From the NCBI GenBank assembly GCA_963677165.2, contig CAXXSX010000002.1, positions 4,588,001 through 4,652,000 on the forward strand: a stretch of DNA of 64,000 nucleotides, read 5' to 3'. Position 1 is the stretch's first letter; the number at the start of each line of letters is the position of its first letter. The notes under the pieces are model-generated. The model was not told where the DNA came from, ran no database searches, and worked only from the letters and a program-made list of their open reading frames with translations. This stretch comes from JAFGXT01 sp963677165 (GTDB lineage: Bacteria; Verrucomicrobiota; Lentisphaeria; Victivallales; SZUA-371). Below are positions 25,414-32,747 of this stretch, in pieces. A program made the position numbers and the translations under genes.

Positions 25414-25872
25414 ATGAATCATCGAAAAATATCGATAATAATTAGCTGTTATTGTGCAATTTTATGGCTTACCAATTGGTCGCTAACATATGAATATAAT
25501 AGAGAATCTGGTTTAAAAAGTTCCAGTATATCCCCGATAGGGTTTGGGGTAATTGTGAGCTTTGTCATGGTGATTATTCTTCTGATTGCAATATGGAAGC
25601 AAATTCGCGTGCTATTGGAAAGCGAAATAATGATCCCCAGGAATATTCGGCTATTCGGCTATAAAATCTATTGTTTTTTGTTAATTCCTCTTGCTTTTAG
25701 AATTCAGGAGGCCTACCCCATAATTGATACAGATGGAACCAAGGGAACAAAGTTTTATTCCTATGGTGGAGAAATTTCATCATATACTATTGTCTGGACA
25801 GCTATTGCTATAATGTTATTTCAGTTATATATCAATCTTAGAGAAAAGTTGCGAAACCAAGTGGTAGCTTGA
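25414..25872 (+). CDS. Small unknown membrane protein
   Basis: 152 residues with about four predicted membrane helices (about 7-25, 43-65, 82-100 and 125-143). No motif is recognised. AGGTG lies just before the ATG. It opens the AT-rich 25-29 kb islet, in which most genes are short and unlinked to metabolism. Codon use looks more AT-rich than in the neighbouring operons, which fits an acquired gene, but this was only judged by eye. Confidence 0.6.
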   Translation: MNHRKISIIISCYCAILWLTNWSLTYEYNRESGLKSSSISPIGFGVIVSFVMVIILLIAIWKQIRVLLESEIMIPRNIRLFGYKIYCFLLIPLAFRIQEAYPIIDTDGTKGTKFYSYGGEISSYTIVWTAIAIMLFQLYINLREKLRNQVVA

Positions 25873-25875
25873 TCT

Positions 25876-25893
25876 TATTGCAAAGTTTAGCAA
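25876..25893 (+). repeat. 18-base repeat, copy 1
   Basis: TATTGCAAAGTTTAGCAA lies three bases after the stop of the preceding gene. An exact inverted copy lies at 28009-28026, directly after the stop of the DUF2971 gene, and a 16/18 copy lies at 26929-26946. Confidence 0.65.
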
Positions 25894-25900
25894 AATCAAT

Positions 25901-25928
25901 AGAGCAGGGCACATCTTACTCCTGCTCT
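25901..25928. terminator. Hairpin with AGAGCAGG arms
   Basis: AGAGCAGG and CCTGCTCT are perfect inverted arms around a 12-base loop. The following TAAAAATTG is a poor T tract for the plus strand. It may end transcription of the 25414 gene. The arm sequence is the same motif that recurs elsewhere in the islet. Confidence 0.5.
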
Positions 25929-26081
25929 TAAAAATTGTCCAATAAAGCTAACCGATGAATCTGGTACAAGAGTGATTTCTCGTTAATACAGTCAACGGGG
26001 CTCAGTGGAGGATTTATTCAGGGTTTCCGAAGAGTCAGAAGTAAAAAGGAAAGTCTGTTTTTTTGTTCAAATGGTTAATGA

Positions 26082-26612
26082 TTAAGTATTGGACATGCAC
26101 AAAGTAAGATTACTCTTGCTTTGTGATTTCTGTGTCATTATTAGCTTTTTGAGCATTTCCGGGTCATAACTTCTTCTGCATGTAATTTCATGGAGTATTA
26201 TACCAGCGGAGGATAAAGCCTCACGGATAAATTTATCTCGTTGTCTTCTGTCTGGTCTGTTATGACTTCTGTCGTTTAATTCTATAGTGCATACTGTTCT
26301 TATGTCGCAATTGACTATAACAAAGTCAATATGACGGCTTTTGATTCTACCTCTGTGTGACATATAATTATTGGCGTTTCTTTTTACATTTATAATATCT
26401 TCAAGCCTCACCTTACACATTATGCTGTATTCGGTCCCAATGGCATTTTTTAAAGCATTATAAAATAGCTTCTCAGCTGGCGTTAAAAGATTAACGGCGT
26501 GATATGGATATTTTATATTTTTGGGTTTCTTATTCAGTTGAACCTTTTTTGATTTGCGATATAAAATAACGCATATGACGATGATGACTATTAATATCAT
26601 GAGATTGTGCAT
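26082..26612 (-). CDS. DUF2726-domain protein
   Basis: 176 residues: one N-terminal membrane helix (about 3-18), a basic linker, then a DUF2726 domain (about 45-165). That domain has LLTPAEKLFYNALKNAIG, a KVRLEDIINV stretch, HIDFVIVN, ELNDRSHNRPDRRQRDKFI and a LHEI strand. The D-x-V and E-L-x-D-x-S residues with the following basic stretch resemble the restriction-endonuclease-like core proposed for this family. It may be a nuclease-like protein anchored at the membrane, but its role is unknown. The gene before it ends nine bases upstream. Confidence 0.75.
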   Translation of the reverse strand: MHNLMILIVIIVICVILYRKSKKVQLNKKPKNIKYPYHAVNLLTPAEKLFYNALKNAIGTEYSIMCKVRLEDIINVKRNANNYMSHRGRIKSRHIDFVIVNCDIRTVCTIELNDRSHNRPDRRQRDKFIREALSSAGIILHEITCRRSYDPEMLKKLIMTQKSQSKSNLTLCMSNT

Positions 26613-26621
26613 TATTAACCT

Positions 26622-26834
26622 CTAGGGCAGGGGAGCTTTGCTGTTCTTTTTGAGAGACTCTAGAAAATCTTCTTTTGTTTGGGGCGGTTCTTTTTCGGGT
26701 AGTCTATAAATGACTAGTTTTCCCTTAGATACCCAGTTAAGGAATTTAACTATACACCACCCCCATATAACTGATACTGTCAGCATAATAAAATACCATG
26801 CATACATCTCAAAACTAGACGGAAAGCTTCTCAT
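26622..26834 (-). CDS. Unknown small membrane protein
   Basis: 70 residues with one membrane helix (about 10-30) and a charged, proline-containing tail. It is not recognised. Its ATG overlaps the stop of the upstream frame as ATGA, and the DUF2726 gene starts nine bases after its stop, so it sits in a three-gene minus-strand run. Its tight spacing is the main reason to believe it is real. Confidence 0.5.
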   Translation of the reverse strand: MRSFPSSFEMYAWYFIMLTVSVIWGWCIVKFLNWVSKGKLVIYRLPEKEPPQTKEDFLESLKKNSKAPLP

Positions 26835-27019
26835 TTTGACTTTTGCCCCATGACATTGTAATTAAAATCGTGTTGTATCCAAAACACAACATAATTTTTA
26901 TTCGTAGGAAAATCAACCATCTGGCAATTATTGCAAAATTTAGCATTTTTTAATCTGTAATCATTCTCAAGGAAAAAACTTTTTCCCTGAGAACATGCCC
27001 AGCGGCGAGCGTTTCGCAT
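26831..27019 (-). CDS. Doubtful small ORF at the head of the DUF2726 run
   Basis: From ATG 27019 it would encode about 62 residues with a CNNC pair in the middle; a GTG at 27073 would add 18 residues, but these are read from the 42-base repeat. The stop overlaps the next start as ATGA. No ribosome binding site is visible, and it contains a 16/18 copy of the islet's 18-base repeat. It could be a real small gene or the remnant of one. Confidence 0.3.
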   Translation of the reverse strand: MRNARRWACSQGKSFFLENDYRLKNAKFCNNCQMVDFPTNKNYVVFWIQHDFNYNVMGQKSK

Positions 27020-27055
27020 AGAAAAACAACCGTTGTCAACATGAAAACGGAATAA

Positions 27056-27097
27056 ATAGAGCAGGGGAGGCACGACCCGAAGCGGTTTATGCCGGAT
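27056..27097. repeat. Copy B of the 42-base diverged repeat
   Basis: This is the second copy of the repeat at 25298-25339, in the same orientation, with ATAGAGCAGGGGAGG at its start and CGAAGCGGTTT in the middle. It is upstream of the DUF2726 run and of the DUF2971 gene. Confidence 0.6.
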
Positions 27098-27158
27098 TGA
27101 GTCTTGACATTAGGGCGTTAGTTCCCCTCTCCCCAGTGAGGAGCGCAAGCGACGAACA

Positions 27159-27177
27159 AGCCCCCCTTGTGGGGGCT
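27159..27177 (+). repeat. GC-rich hairpin
   Basis: AGCCCCC pairs perfectly with GGGGGCT around CTTGT. It is followed by CTTGCTTTAAG, too weak a T tract to be sure of termination. It is striking as the only GC-rich element in an AT-rich spacer. The AACAAGCCCCCCT stretch containing it recurs at about 29062-29074. Confidence 0.5.
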
Positions 27178-27267
27178 CTTGCTTTAAGTATAAATAAGTG
27201 CGACAATGTATTGATTTCTTTAACATTCATATATAGAATAAATATAAAATACTAATTGGGGAAAATT

Positions 27268-28008
27268 ATGAATGAGTATCATATAGATGATAACGTTATA
27301 GTATGGAAATATATGAATTTATCTAAATTTTTATCTCTCTTGACTACTCAAAGTTTGTTTTTTTGTCGTGCCGATAAATTTGATGATATTCATGAGGGAA
27401 GTTTTAATAAGAATTCTATAAAAGAATACGAAAAACATGTTGGTCTAACTTTTAACAATGGAGATATTTTTAAATTAATACCACAGCATACTTTTGTTAG
27501 TTGCTGGCATATGTCTAGTCATGAATCTGTTGCAATGTGGAAAATTTATGGAGGAGGAAGTGAATCTGTTGCAATACAATCATCAGTCAAATCGTTGCGA
27601 TTATCGTTTCCTTCTCAATCTAATTATGACAATGATAATTCAAAATTTATACATCAAGCAATACTTCCAGTAAAATATTCAGATTCATGTTCCTTGCATT
27701 TTCTTATGGGTCCTTTGTCTTGTAAAAAACCTGCTTATTCCTATGAAAATGAACTTCGAATGATTAGAGCTGAATTCCCTTCTAAGGATGAAATAATTGG
27801 CTTTGTAAGACATCCTCGCGATATTCCTCCTTTCTATTCATTGAAAATTGATTTTAACCAATTAATGCATGGGATTTATCTTGCCCCACAAGCTCCAGCA
27901 TATCTCAAAGATGTTATTAATAATCTTTTGCAGCGTTATAACGTTAATTCTCAATGTTATCAATCAAGTTTAGATGATCTCCCTGAGTTTAGTTTTAGAA
28001 ATAAATAA
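27268..28008 (+). CDS. DUF2971-domain protein
   Basis: 246 residues of the DUF2971 family: VWKYMNLSKFLSLL, LFFCRADKFDDIHEG, FVSCWHMSSHESVAMWKIYG and the late ELRMIRAEF stretch with PPFYSLKIDF. These marks are consistent along the whole protein. The family is widespread in accessory regions and often near defence or mobile genes, but its activity is not established. ATG 27268 is chosen because GGGGA lies six bases before it; a TTG at 27256 is in the same frame. The codon use is clearly AT-rich compared with the operons on either side, pointing to horizontal acquisition. Confidence 0.82.
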   Translation: MNEYHIDDNVIVWKYMNLSKFLSLLTTQSLFFCRADKFDDIHEGSFNKNSIKEYEKHVGLTFNNGDIFKLIPQHTFVSCWHMSSHESVAMWKIYGGGSESVAIQSSVKSLRLSFPSQSNYDNDNSKFIHQAILPVKYSDSCSLHFLMGPLSCKKPAYSYENELRMIRAEFPSKDEIIGFVRHPRDIPPFYSLKIDFNQLMHGIYLAPQAPAYLKDVINNLLQRYNVNSQCYQSSLDDLPEFSFRNK

Positions 28009-28026
28009 TTGCTAAACTTTGCAATA
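28009..28026 (-). repeat. 18-base repeat, inverted copy
   Basis: This is an exact reverse complement of the sequence at 25876-25893. It begins at the base after the DUF2971 stop codon. Confidence 0.65.
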
Positions 28027-28290
28027 GTTCATAAACCGGAAAATATTATTTGCAAATATTTCCTGATGGGAATATAATTCCTATGTCGGTTCGGTGGTAG
28101 AAACGACTCATGTATTCTAGGCATGAAAATGTTGTTTGATAATTTATAAAGGTTGCTTGGGCCTTGTTTCCGAGTTCTTTTTTTATTCAAGTGTAACGTC
28201 GCATAATATATATTATGTTAAATTAAACATATACAAAAAGAGGGAGGTTTTAATATGTAAGGCTTTTATGATAAGTTAATTATACCAAAT

Positions 28291-28342
28291 GTTGATAACT
28301 TAATAATTAAAGGCTGTTAATAACTTGTTAATTATTATCAAC
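28291..28342. repeat. Imperfect inverted repeat in the gap
   Basis: The left arm (28291-28310) begins GTTGATAA and ends TAATTAA. The right arm (28328-28342) is its exact reverse complement except that five bases, CTTAA, are missing. The loop is 17 bases. Its AT content makes it a weak RNA hairpin, so a protein-binding site is as likely. Confidence 0.5.
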
Positions 28343-28550
28343 ATAAACGGACAACATCCATGATGGATCTAGACATCGTTTCTAATCTATTAAAAAAAAT
28401 TAGAGCAGGGAGTGTTTATATAAATTTTTTTAGTAGGATTTGGTAAGTTGGTATTAAACCTGCATAAACAAGTGTTTCAGGAATTAGTCAATCTTTTGTA
28501 TAATCAAATTTAAAATGTCAAATCCATAAAATGGAAGGAGTAAAAAAATT

Positions 28551-29027
28551 ATGGAAATCAGTTCAACATCGAGTAGTTACTACATCAGCTCACTGACTAG
28601 CAGTTCAAGCAGCACTTCTTTAACAGATGAAGAAAAAGAGACCATTGCGGAAATCATTTCCCAGTATGACACCTCAAGCTTGACCGCTGACCAATACCAG
28701 GAACTAATGGATCAGCTCAAAGAAGCGGATATTGAAATGTCCGATGAAGTAGAGAGCCTTCTTGAAGAAGCGGGTATTGATGTTCCGGACTCAACAGCGT
28801 CTTCACTTTTAGAAACAATTAAGAACAGCCAATCCGCGTCTTTACTTGATTATCTCGGCGATGACGATGATGACGATGATTCTCTGCTGGTGAGTTCAAA
28901 AGTTTCCGAACTTCTTTCTCAATATCAAAGTGGAGAAATCACAGAAGACGATTTATTTAACAGCCTGAAATCAATGACCAGTGACTCTACATCAAGCGTA
29001 GGTAACTTTGTTGATTTGGAAGCATAA
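28551..29027 (+). CDS. Acidic Ser/Thr-rich protein of unknown function
   Basis: 158 residues. The first 25 are almost all Ser, Thr and Tyr. The middle has two helix-forming stretches (LTADQYQELMDQLKEADIEM and the like) joined by short loops, then a run of eight Asp-rich residues at about 104-110, and a Ser-rich end. There is no signal peptide, no cysteine and no membrane helix. GGAAGGAG lies just before the ATG and a strong terminator follows, so it is very likely a real, single-gene transcript. The helix pairs are faintly like EF-hand or dockerin repeats, but no proper calcium loop is seen. Confidence 0.7.
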   Translation: MEISSTSSSYYISSLTSSSSSTSLTDEEKETIAEIISQYDTSSLTADQYQELMDQLKEADIEMSDEVESLLEEAGIDVPDSTASSLLETIKNSQSASLLDYLGDDDDDDDSLLVSSKVSELLSQYQSGEITEDDLFNSLKSMTSDSTSSVGNFVDLEA

Positions 29028-29083
29028 TATTAATTAATTTATGATAAGGGGAAAGTTTCCCAACAAGCCCCCCTGCTCTATTC

Positions 29084-29119
29084 GACCGCTGAATATTTCT
29101 TTATCAGCGGTCGTTTTCT
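29084..29119 (+). terminator. Rho-independent terminator after the acidic protein gene
   Basis: GACCGCTGA (29084-29092) and TCAGCGGTC (29104-29112) pair perfectly around an 11-base loop, followed by GTTTTCTTTG. Confidence 0.88.
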
Positions 29120-29191
29120 TTGTTCTGAACATTGAAATTTCGGTTCTTCGGATTAATTTAATTCCTTTAATTTCATATTAATGAGGAATGT

Positions 29192-30223
29192 ATGTCTGAA
29201 TATAAAAATATACTGGTAACCGGCGGCGCGGGTTTTATCGGCGTCAACTTCGTCAGAATGCTGCTTCAGGAAGAACCCGATGTAAGAGTAATCAATCTTG
29301 ACTTGTTGACTTATGCCGGCAATCTGCTCAGTCTCGGCGAATATATGGACCATCCCAATCATATATTTGTTCATGGCAGTATTTGCGACAATGAGTTGCT
29401 GAAGAAAACAATTAGCCAATACAATATCGATGGAATTATCAACTTCGCAGCAGAAAGTCATGTGGACCGCTCTATAACCGGCCCCGAAATCTTTGTTGAA
29501 ACTAATATCGGTGGAACGCTAAAGCTACTCCAGGCTGCACGAGAAGGCGGTGTTACCCGCTATCTACAGGTATCAACCGATGAAGTATACGGTTCGCTCG
29601 GCAATGAGGGAATGTTTACCGAAACCAGTCCAATTCAGCCGAATTCACCATACAGTGCCAGTAAATCCGGAGCTGACCAGATGGTTCGGGCCTTTTTTAA
29701 GACATTCGGCATGAATGCGGTCATTACCCGCTGCTCAAACAATTACGGTCCATATCAGTTTCCGGAAAAGATGATTCCGTTATGCATTAATAATATTCTG
29801 ACCGACACCCCCCTCCCCGTCTATGGCGACGGCCTGCAGATTCGCGACTGGCTTTACGTTTATGACCACTGCACCGCGATCTGGAAAGTATTCAACGCAG
29901 CAGCTCCCGGCAGTGTTTACAATATCGGCGGCTGCAATGAGAAAACAAATCTCGAGTTAGTGAAAACTTTATTAAAGATTCTTGATAAACCGGAATCCCT
30001 GATTACCTATGTAAAAGATCGTCCGGGACATGACCGGCGCTATGCGATTGATTCGTCAAAGATCCAGAATGATCTCGGTTGGAGCCCTTCGGAAACATTT
30101 GAATCAGGTATCGAGAAAACGGTAAAATGGTATCTGGATAATCGTGACTGGCTGAACAATGTCACATCAGGAGAATACCTTAAATATTACGAAAACCGCT
30201 ATTCTGACGGAAATTCCTACTAA
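29192..30223 (+). CDS. rfbB: dTDP-glucose 4,6-dehydratase
   Basis: A 343-residue extended-SDR enzyme that converts dTDP-glucose to dTDP-4-keto-6-deoxyglucose, a step toward rhamnose and other deoxysugars of surface glycans. The marks are GGAGFIG (11-17), AAESHVDRSI, STDEVYGSL with the catalytic Asp-Glu, Tyr154-x3-Lys158 in YSASK, and NNYGPYQFPEKMIP, which is specific for this enzyme. No rfbA, rfbC or rfbD lies nearby. ATGAGG lies upstream of the ATG as a weak binding site. Confidence 0.93.
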   Translation: MSEYKNILVTGGAGFIGVNFVRMLLQEEPDVRVINLDLLTYAGNLLSLGEYMDHPNHIFVHGSICDNELLKKTISQYNIDGIINFAAESHVDRSITGPEIFVETNIGGTLKLLQAAREGGVTRYLQVSTDEVYGSLGNEGMFTETSPIQPNSPYSASKSGADQMVRAFFKTFGMNAVITRCSNNYGPYQFPEKMIPLCINNILTDTPLPVYGDGLQIRDWLYVYDHCTAIWKVFNAAAPGSVYNIGGCNEKTNLELVKTLLKILDKPESLITYVKDRPGHDRRYAIDSSKIQNDLGWSPSETFESGIEKTVKWYLDNRDWLNNVTSGEYLKYYENRYSDGNSY

Positions 30224-30409
30224 GGTTTTTCGTTGCGATCCGTTATAGACCGTAAAATTTACGAAAAAAATACTTAATTTATTTTGTAATTGACGTTTGT
30301 TCGGTTATTTTAAAGAAGCGGGTTCGAAAAAACATTGTGCTTTGCCGGTATTTCTCAGGGAATACCGGCAAAACTCTATTTATGCAATTACAACATGTTT
30401 TGGAGAATT

Positions 30410-31816
30410 ATGAAGACCCAGGAATTTGACTTGTGCGTGATCGGCGCCGGTCCCGGCGGATATGTCGCCGCGATTCGTGCCGGACAGTCCGGACTGAATG
30501 TAGCCCTCATTGAAAAGAACCACTTTGGCGGCACTTGCCTCAATATTGGTTGTATCCCCACAAAAACTCTCATCGCAGGCGTAGAAGTATTGAAACATAC
30601 TCGTCATGCCGCAGACTTTGGAATCAACATCTCCGGCGACGTTACCGTTGACTGGAAAAAGATGGTTGCCCGTAAGGATGAGGTTGTCGGGAAGCTGCGT
30701 GCCGGTATTGGTTCCCTGTTAAAATCAGCCGGAGTCACCGTATTTAATGGCACCGGAAGTTTTCTCGACCGCAAGACTGTCACAGTTAATGGCGGCGATG
30801 ACAATGGTGCTGTAATCAAAGCTAAAAACATCATTATTGCCAGTGGTTCAGAATCACTCGTGCCTGGATTTATTCCTCAGTCACCGCGAGTAATCACATC
30901 TACCGAACTGCTGTCTATTAACAAGATTCCGAAAAGCCTGCTGGTTCTCGGCGGCGGCGTAATCGGCTGTGAATTTGCCTGCTTGTTTGCAGAACTCGGA
31001 ACCAAAGTAACTGTAGTGGAAATGCTACCGTCTATTCTGCCTAATATGGACAAGGACGTGTCCAAGCTGTTGACCCAGGAAATGAAAAAAGCCGGAGTTG
31101 AAATCCTTACAGGAACTCCTCTCGGCGATATAAAAGCTACCAGCCGTTCTGTCAGCGGAATGGTGGGCGATAAAAAACTGTCTGCTGAATACCTGCTGGT
31201 GTCGATCGGACGTAAAGCGGTAGCTGCCGAATTGAACCTGCCGGCAGCCGGAGTTGCGACCAACGAGCGCGGCTGGGTTCCGGTTGATGAAAAATGCCGC
31301 ACCAATACACCGGGTATTTATGCGATCGGTGATATCGGCGGTAAAATCTGGCTGGCGCACCTTGCCAGCGCAATGGGTATCTGCGCTGTGGATAACATCT
31401 GCGGCAAGTCTAATGAATTCAACTACGACCTGATTCCCGGATGCATCTTTACTTCTCCGGAAATCGGCAGTATCGGACTCAGTGAAGACCAGTGCAAAGA
31501 ACAGGGCATTGAATATAACGTGGGGAAATTCCCCTTCGCGGCTCTGGGTAAGGCGATGGCCATTAACGAAACCAGTGGTTTTGTCAAAATTATTGCCGAC
31601 AAAACGACTGATCAGGTTCTCGGCGTTCATATCGTTGGTCCGCACGCAACCGACCTGATTTCGGAAGCTGTTCCGGCCATGAATATGGAAGTAACCGCAA
31701 AAGAACTTGGCAAAGCGATCCATGCCCATCCGACACTGGGTGAAGCTATGATGGAAGCAGCCCATGCGGTTCATGGCGAATGTGTCCATATGCCAACCAA
31801 AAGGAAAAGAAAATAA
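30410..31816 (+). CDS. lpdA: Dihydrolipoyl dehydrogenase
   Basis: The E3 flavoprotein that re-oxidises dihydrolipoamide in 2-oxoacid dehydrogenase complexes or in glycine cleavage, with 468 residues. FAD binds at GAGPGGY (12-18), the redox pair is Cys43 and Cys48 in GGTCLNIGCIP, NAD binds at GGGVIGCEFA, and the C-terminal HAHPTLGEAM holds the catalytic His and Glu. ATG 30410 is chosen because GGAG lies five bases before it; the longer frame from TTG 30335 adds 25 residues unlike the family. No E1, E2 or gcv gene is beside it, and a terminator follows, so it is transcribed alone. Confidence 0.94.
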   Translation: MKTQEFDLCVIGAGPGGYVAAIRAGQSGLNVALIEKNHFGGTCLNIGCIPTKTLIAGVEVLKHTRHAADFGINISGDVTVDWKKMVARKDEVVGKLRAGIGSLLKSAGVTVFNGTGSFLDRKTVTVNGGDDNGAVIKAKNIIIASGSESLVPGFIPQSPRVITSTELLSINKIPKSLLVLGGGVIGCEFACLFAELGTKVTVVEMLPSILPNMDKDVSKLLTQEMKKAGVEILTGTPLGDIKATSRSVSGMVGDKKLSAEYLLVSIGRKAVAAELNLPAAGVATNERGWVPVDEKCRTNTPGIYAIGDIGGKIWLAHLASAMGICAVDNICGKSNEFNYDLIPGCIFTSPEIGSIGLSEDQCKEQGIEYNVGKFPFAALGKAMAINETSGFVKIIADKTTDQVLGVHIVGPHATDLISEAVPAMNMEVTAKELGKAIHAHPTLGEAMMEAAHAVHGECVHMPTKRKRK

Positions 31817-31863
31817 ATTTGCATAACAGCGGAGAGCTTCCGCTTGAAATGAATTTTGATTTT

Positions 31864-31894
31864 AAGCCGTTTCCGATAAGGGAACGGCTTTTTT
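31864..31894 (+). terminator. Rho-independent terminator after lpdA
   Basis: AAGCCGTTTCC (31864-31874) pairs with GGGAACGGCTT (31880-31890), with one G-U pair, around five bases, and ends in a T run. Confidence 0.9.
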
Positions 31895-31988
31895 GCGTCT
31901 ATTTGCTGATATGATTAGATATTTGAGATAAATGTAGTATCTTATCGCTGTCTGGAAATAATAATTAACTCAGGATGGATAATATATA

Positions 31989-32720
31989 ATGCGGGGATTC
32001 AAATACCTGATAACCTTTCTTGCTGTCTCCTCTGCCGCAGCGATGCTTTCCGGTTGCGGAAAAAAAACAGCACCGGAACCGCCGTTAAGTGAACAACAGT
32101 TGACCATACAGATCTTTAACGATTTAAAGGCAAAACGCCGCCAGTCGGCATGCAGTAAACTAAGTCGCCTGATCGCACTTGACAAAAACAATACATTTCT
32201 TTACGAACTGAGGTCTTCTGAACAGAATAATATCTATATAGACAAGGTGAAAAAACTGGTTGCGAAAAACGATTTTGCCGGAGCAGTCAGGGAAATAGAA
32301 CAGGCTGAAATCCGGTTCGGGCGTAATCCGCAGTTAAAAAACGTTAAGGATGATTTGCTGTTTTTCGGCAAAGTTAAACTTCTCGTGCAGCAAATATCCG
32401 ATCCTGCGAACGGTAAAGCAATGGAAAAAAGTTGTATTGAGCTGAAAAAGCTAATTGTTTCCTATAAACCGGCAGCAAAGTATTTGCCTCTTGTTGAAAG
32501 CAAACTTGAATTGGCAAAACTTCTCCAGGAAACGGAAGATGAACGTGCTGTTTTCAGTATCTATTCCGACATCATTGATTTATCGCAATCCGGTGACTCA
32601 AAACTATCAAATGTGCTAATGGCTGAACTTGACGTACTGAATCCGGACAAGACAACCTGGAGTCGAATTGAAGCATTAATGAAAGCAACTGCCGCAGACA
32701 AAGATACGGTTGAGAAATAA
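31989..32720 (+). CDS. Unknown lipoprotein
   Basis: 243 residues with a lipoprotein signal: hydrophobic stretch about 5-20 and lipobox LSGC (Cys about 23), so it is anchored to a membrane from the outside. The rest is mostly alpha-helical, with repeated 'A..EIE.A...F...P.L' elements that could be TPR-like. It is followed after 27 bases by a secreted parvulin, so a role in envelope protein handling is plausible but inferred. Confidence 0.7.
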   Translation: MRGFKYLITFLAVSSAAAMLSGCGKKTAPEPPLSEQQLTIQIFNDLKAKRRQSACSKLSRLIALDKNNTFLYELRSSEQNNIYIDKVKKLVAKNDFAGAVREIEQAEIRFGRNPQLKNVKDDLLFFGKVKLLVQQISDPANGKAMEKSCIELKKLIVSYKPAAKYLPLVESKLELAKLLQETEDERAVFSIYSDIIDLSQSGDSKLSNVLMAELDVLNPDKTTWSRIEALMKATAADKDTVEK

Positions 32721-32747
32721 TCAGTTTCAGTAACGGGATATGTCCTG

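Larger units (their letters stand above)
28009..28550. other. AT-rich gap without a gene, with a start-stop element
   Basis: No frame of useful length is present on either strand in these 540 bases. It holds the 18-base repeat at its left end, a strong ribosome binding site GGGAGG (28242-28247) followed by ATG and at once TAA (28255-28260), a long inverted repeat (28291-28342) and one AGAGCAGGG motif (28400-28410). It looks like the site of a lost gene or of an unrecognised RNA; neither can be shown from sequence alone. Confidence 0.45.

Noticed and set aside
27107..27130. GGCGTTAGTT stretch resembling an integron attC core site
   Set aside because: It does not fit GTTRRRY (third R is T), no matching partner core was found at the right distance and no integrase is in the window.
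28864..28882. GAT/GAC triplet run as a possible phase-variable microsatellite
   Set aside because: It is inside a coding frame in steps of three, so slippage would only change the number of Asp; not a switch.
31025..31789. 254-codon open frame antisense to lpdA
   Set aside because: It lies wholly inside a clear lpdA gene on the other strand, has no ribosome binding site and encodes a His/Phe/Arg-rich protein typical of antisense frames.
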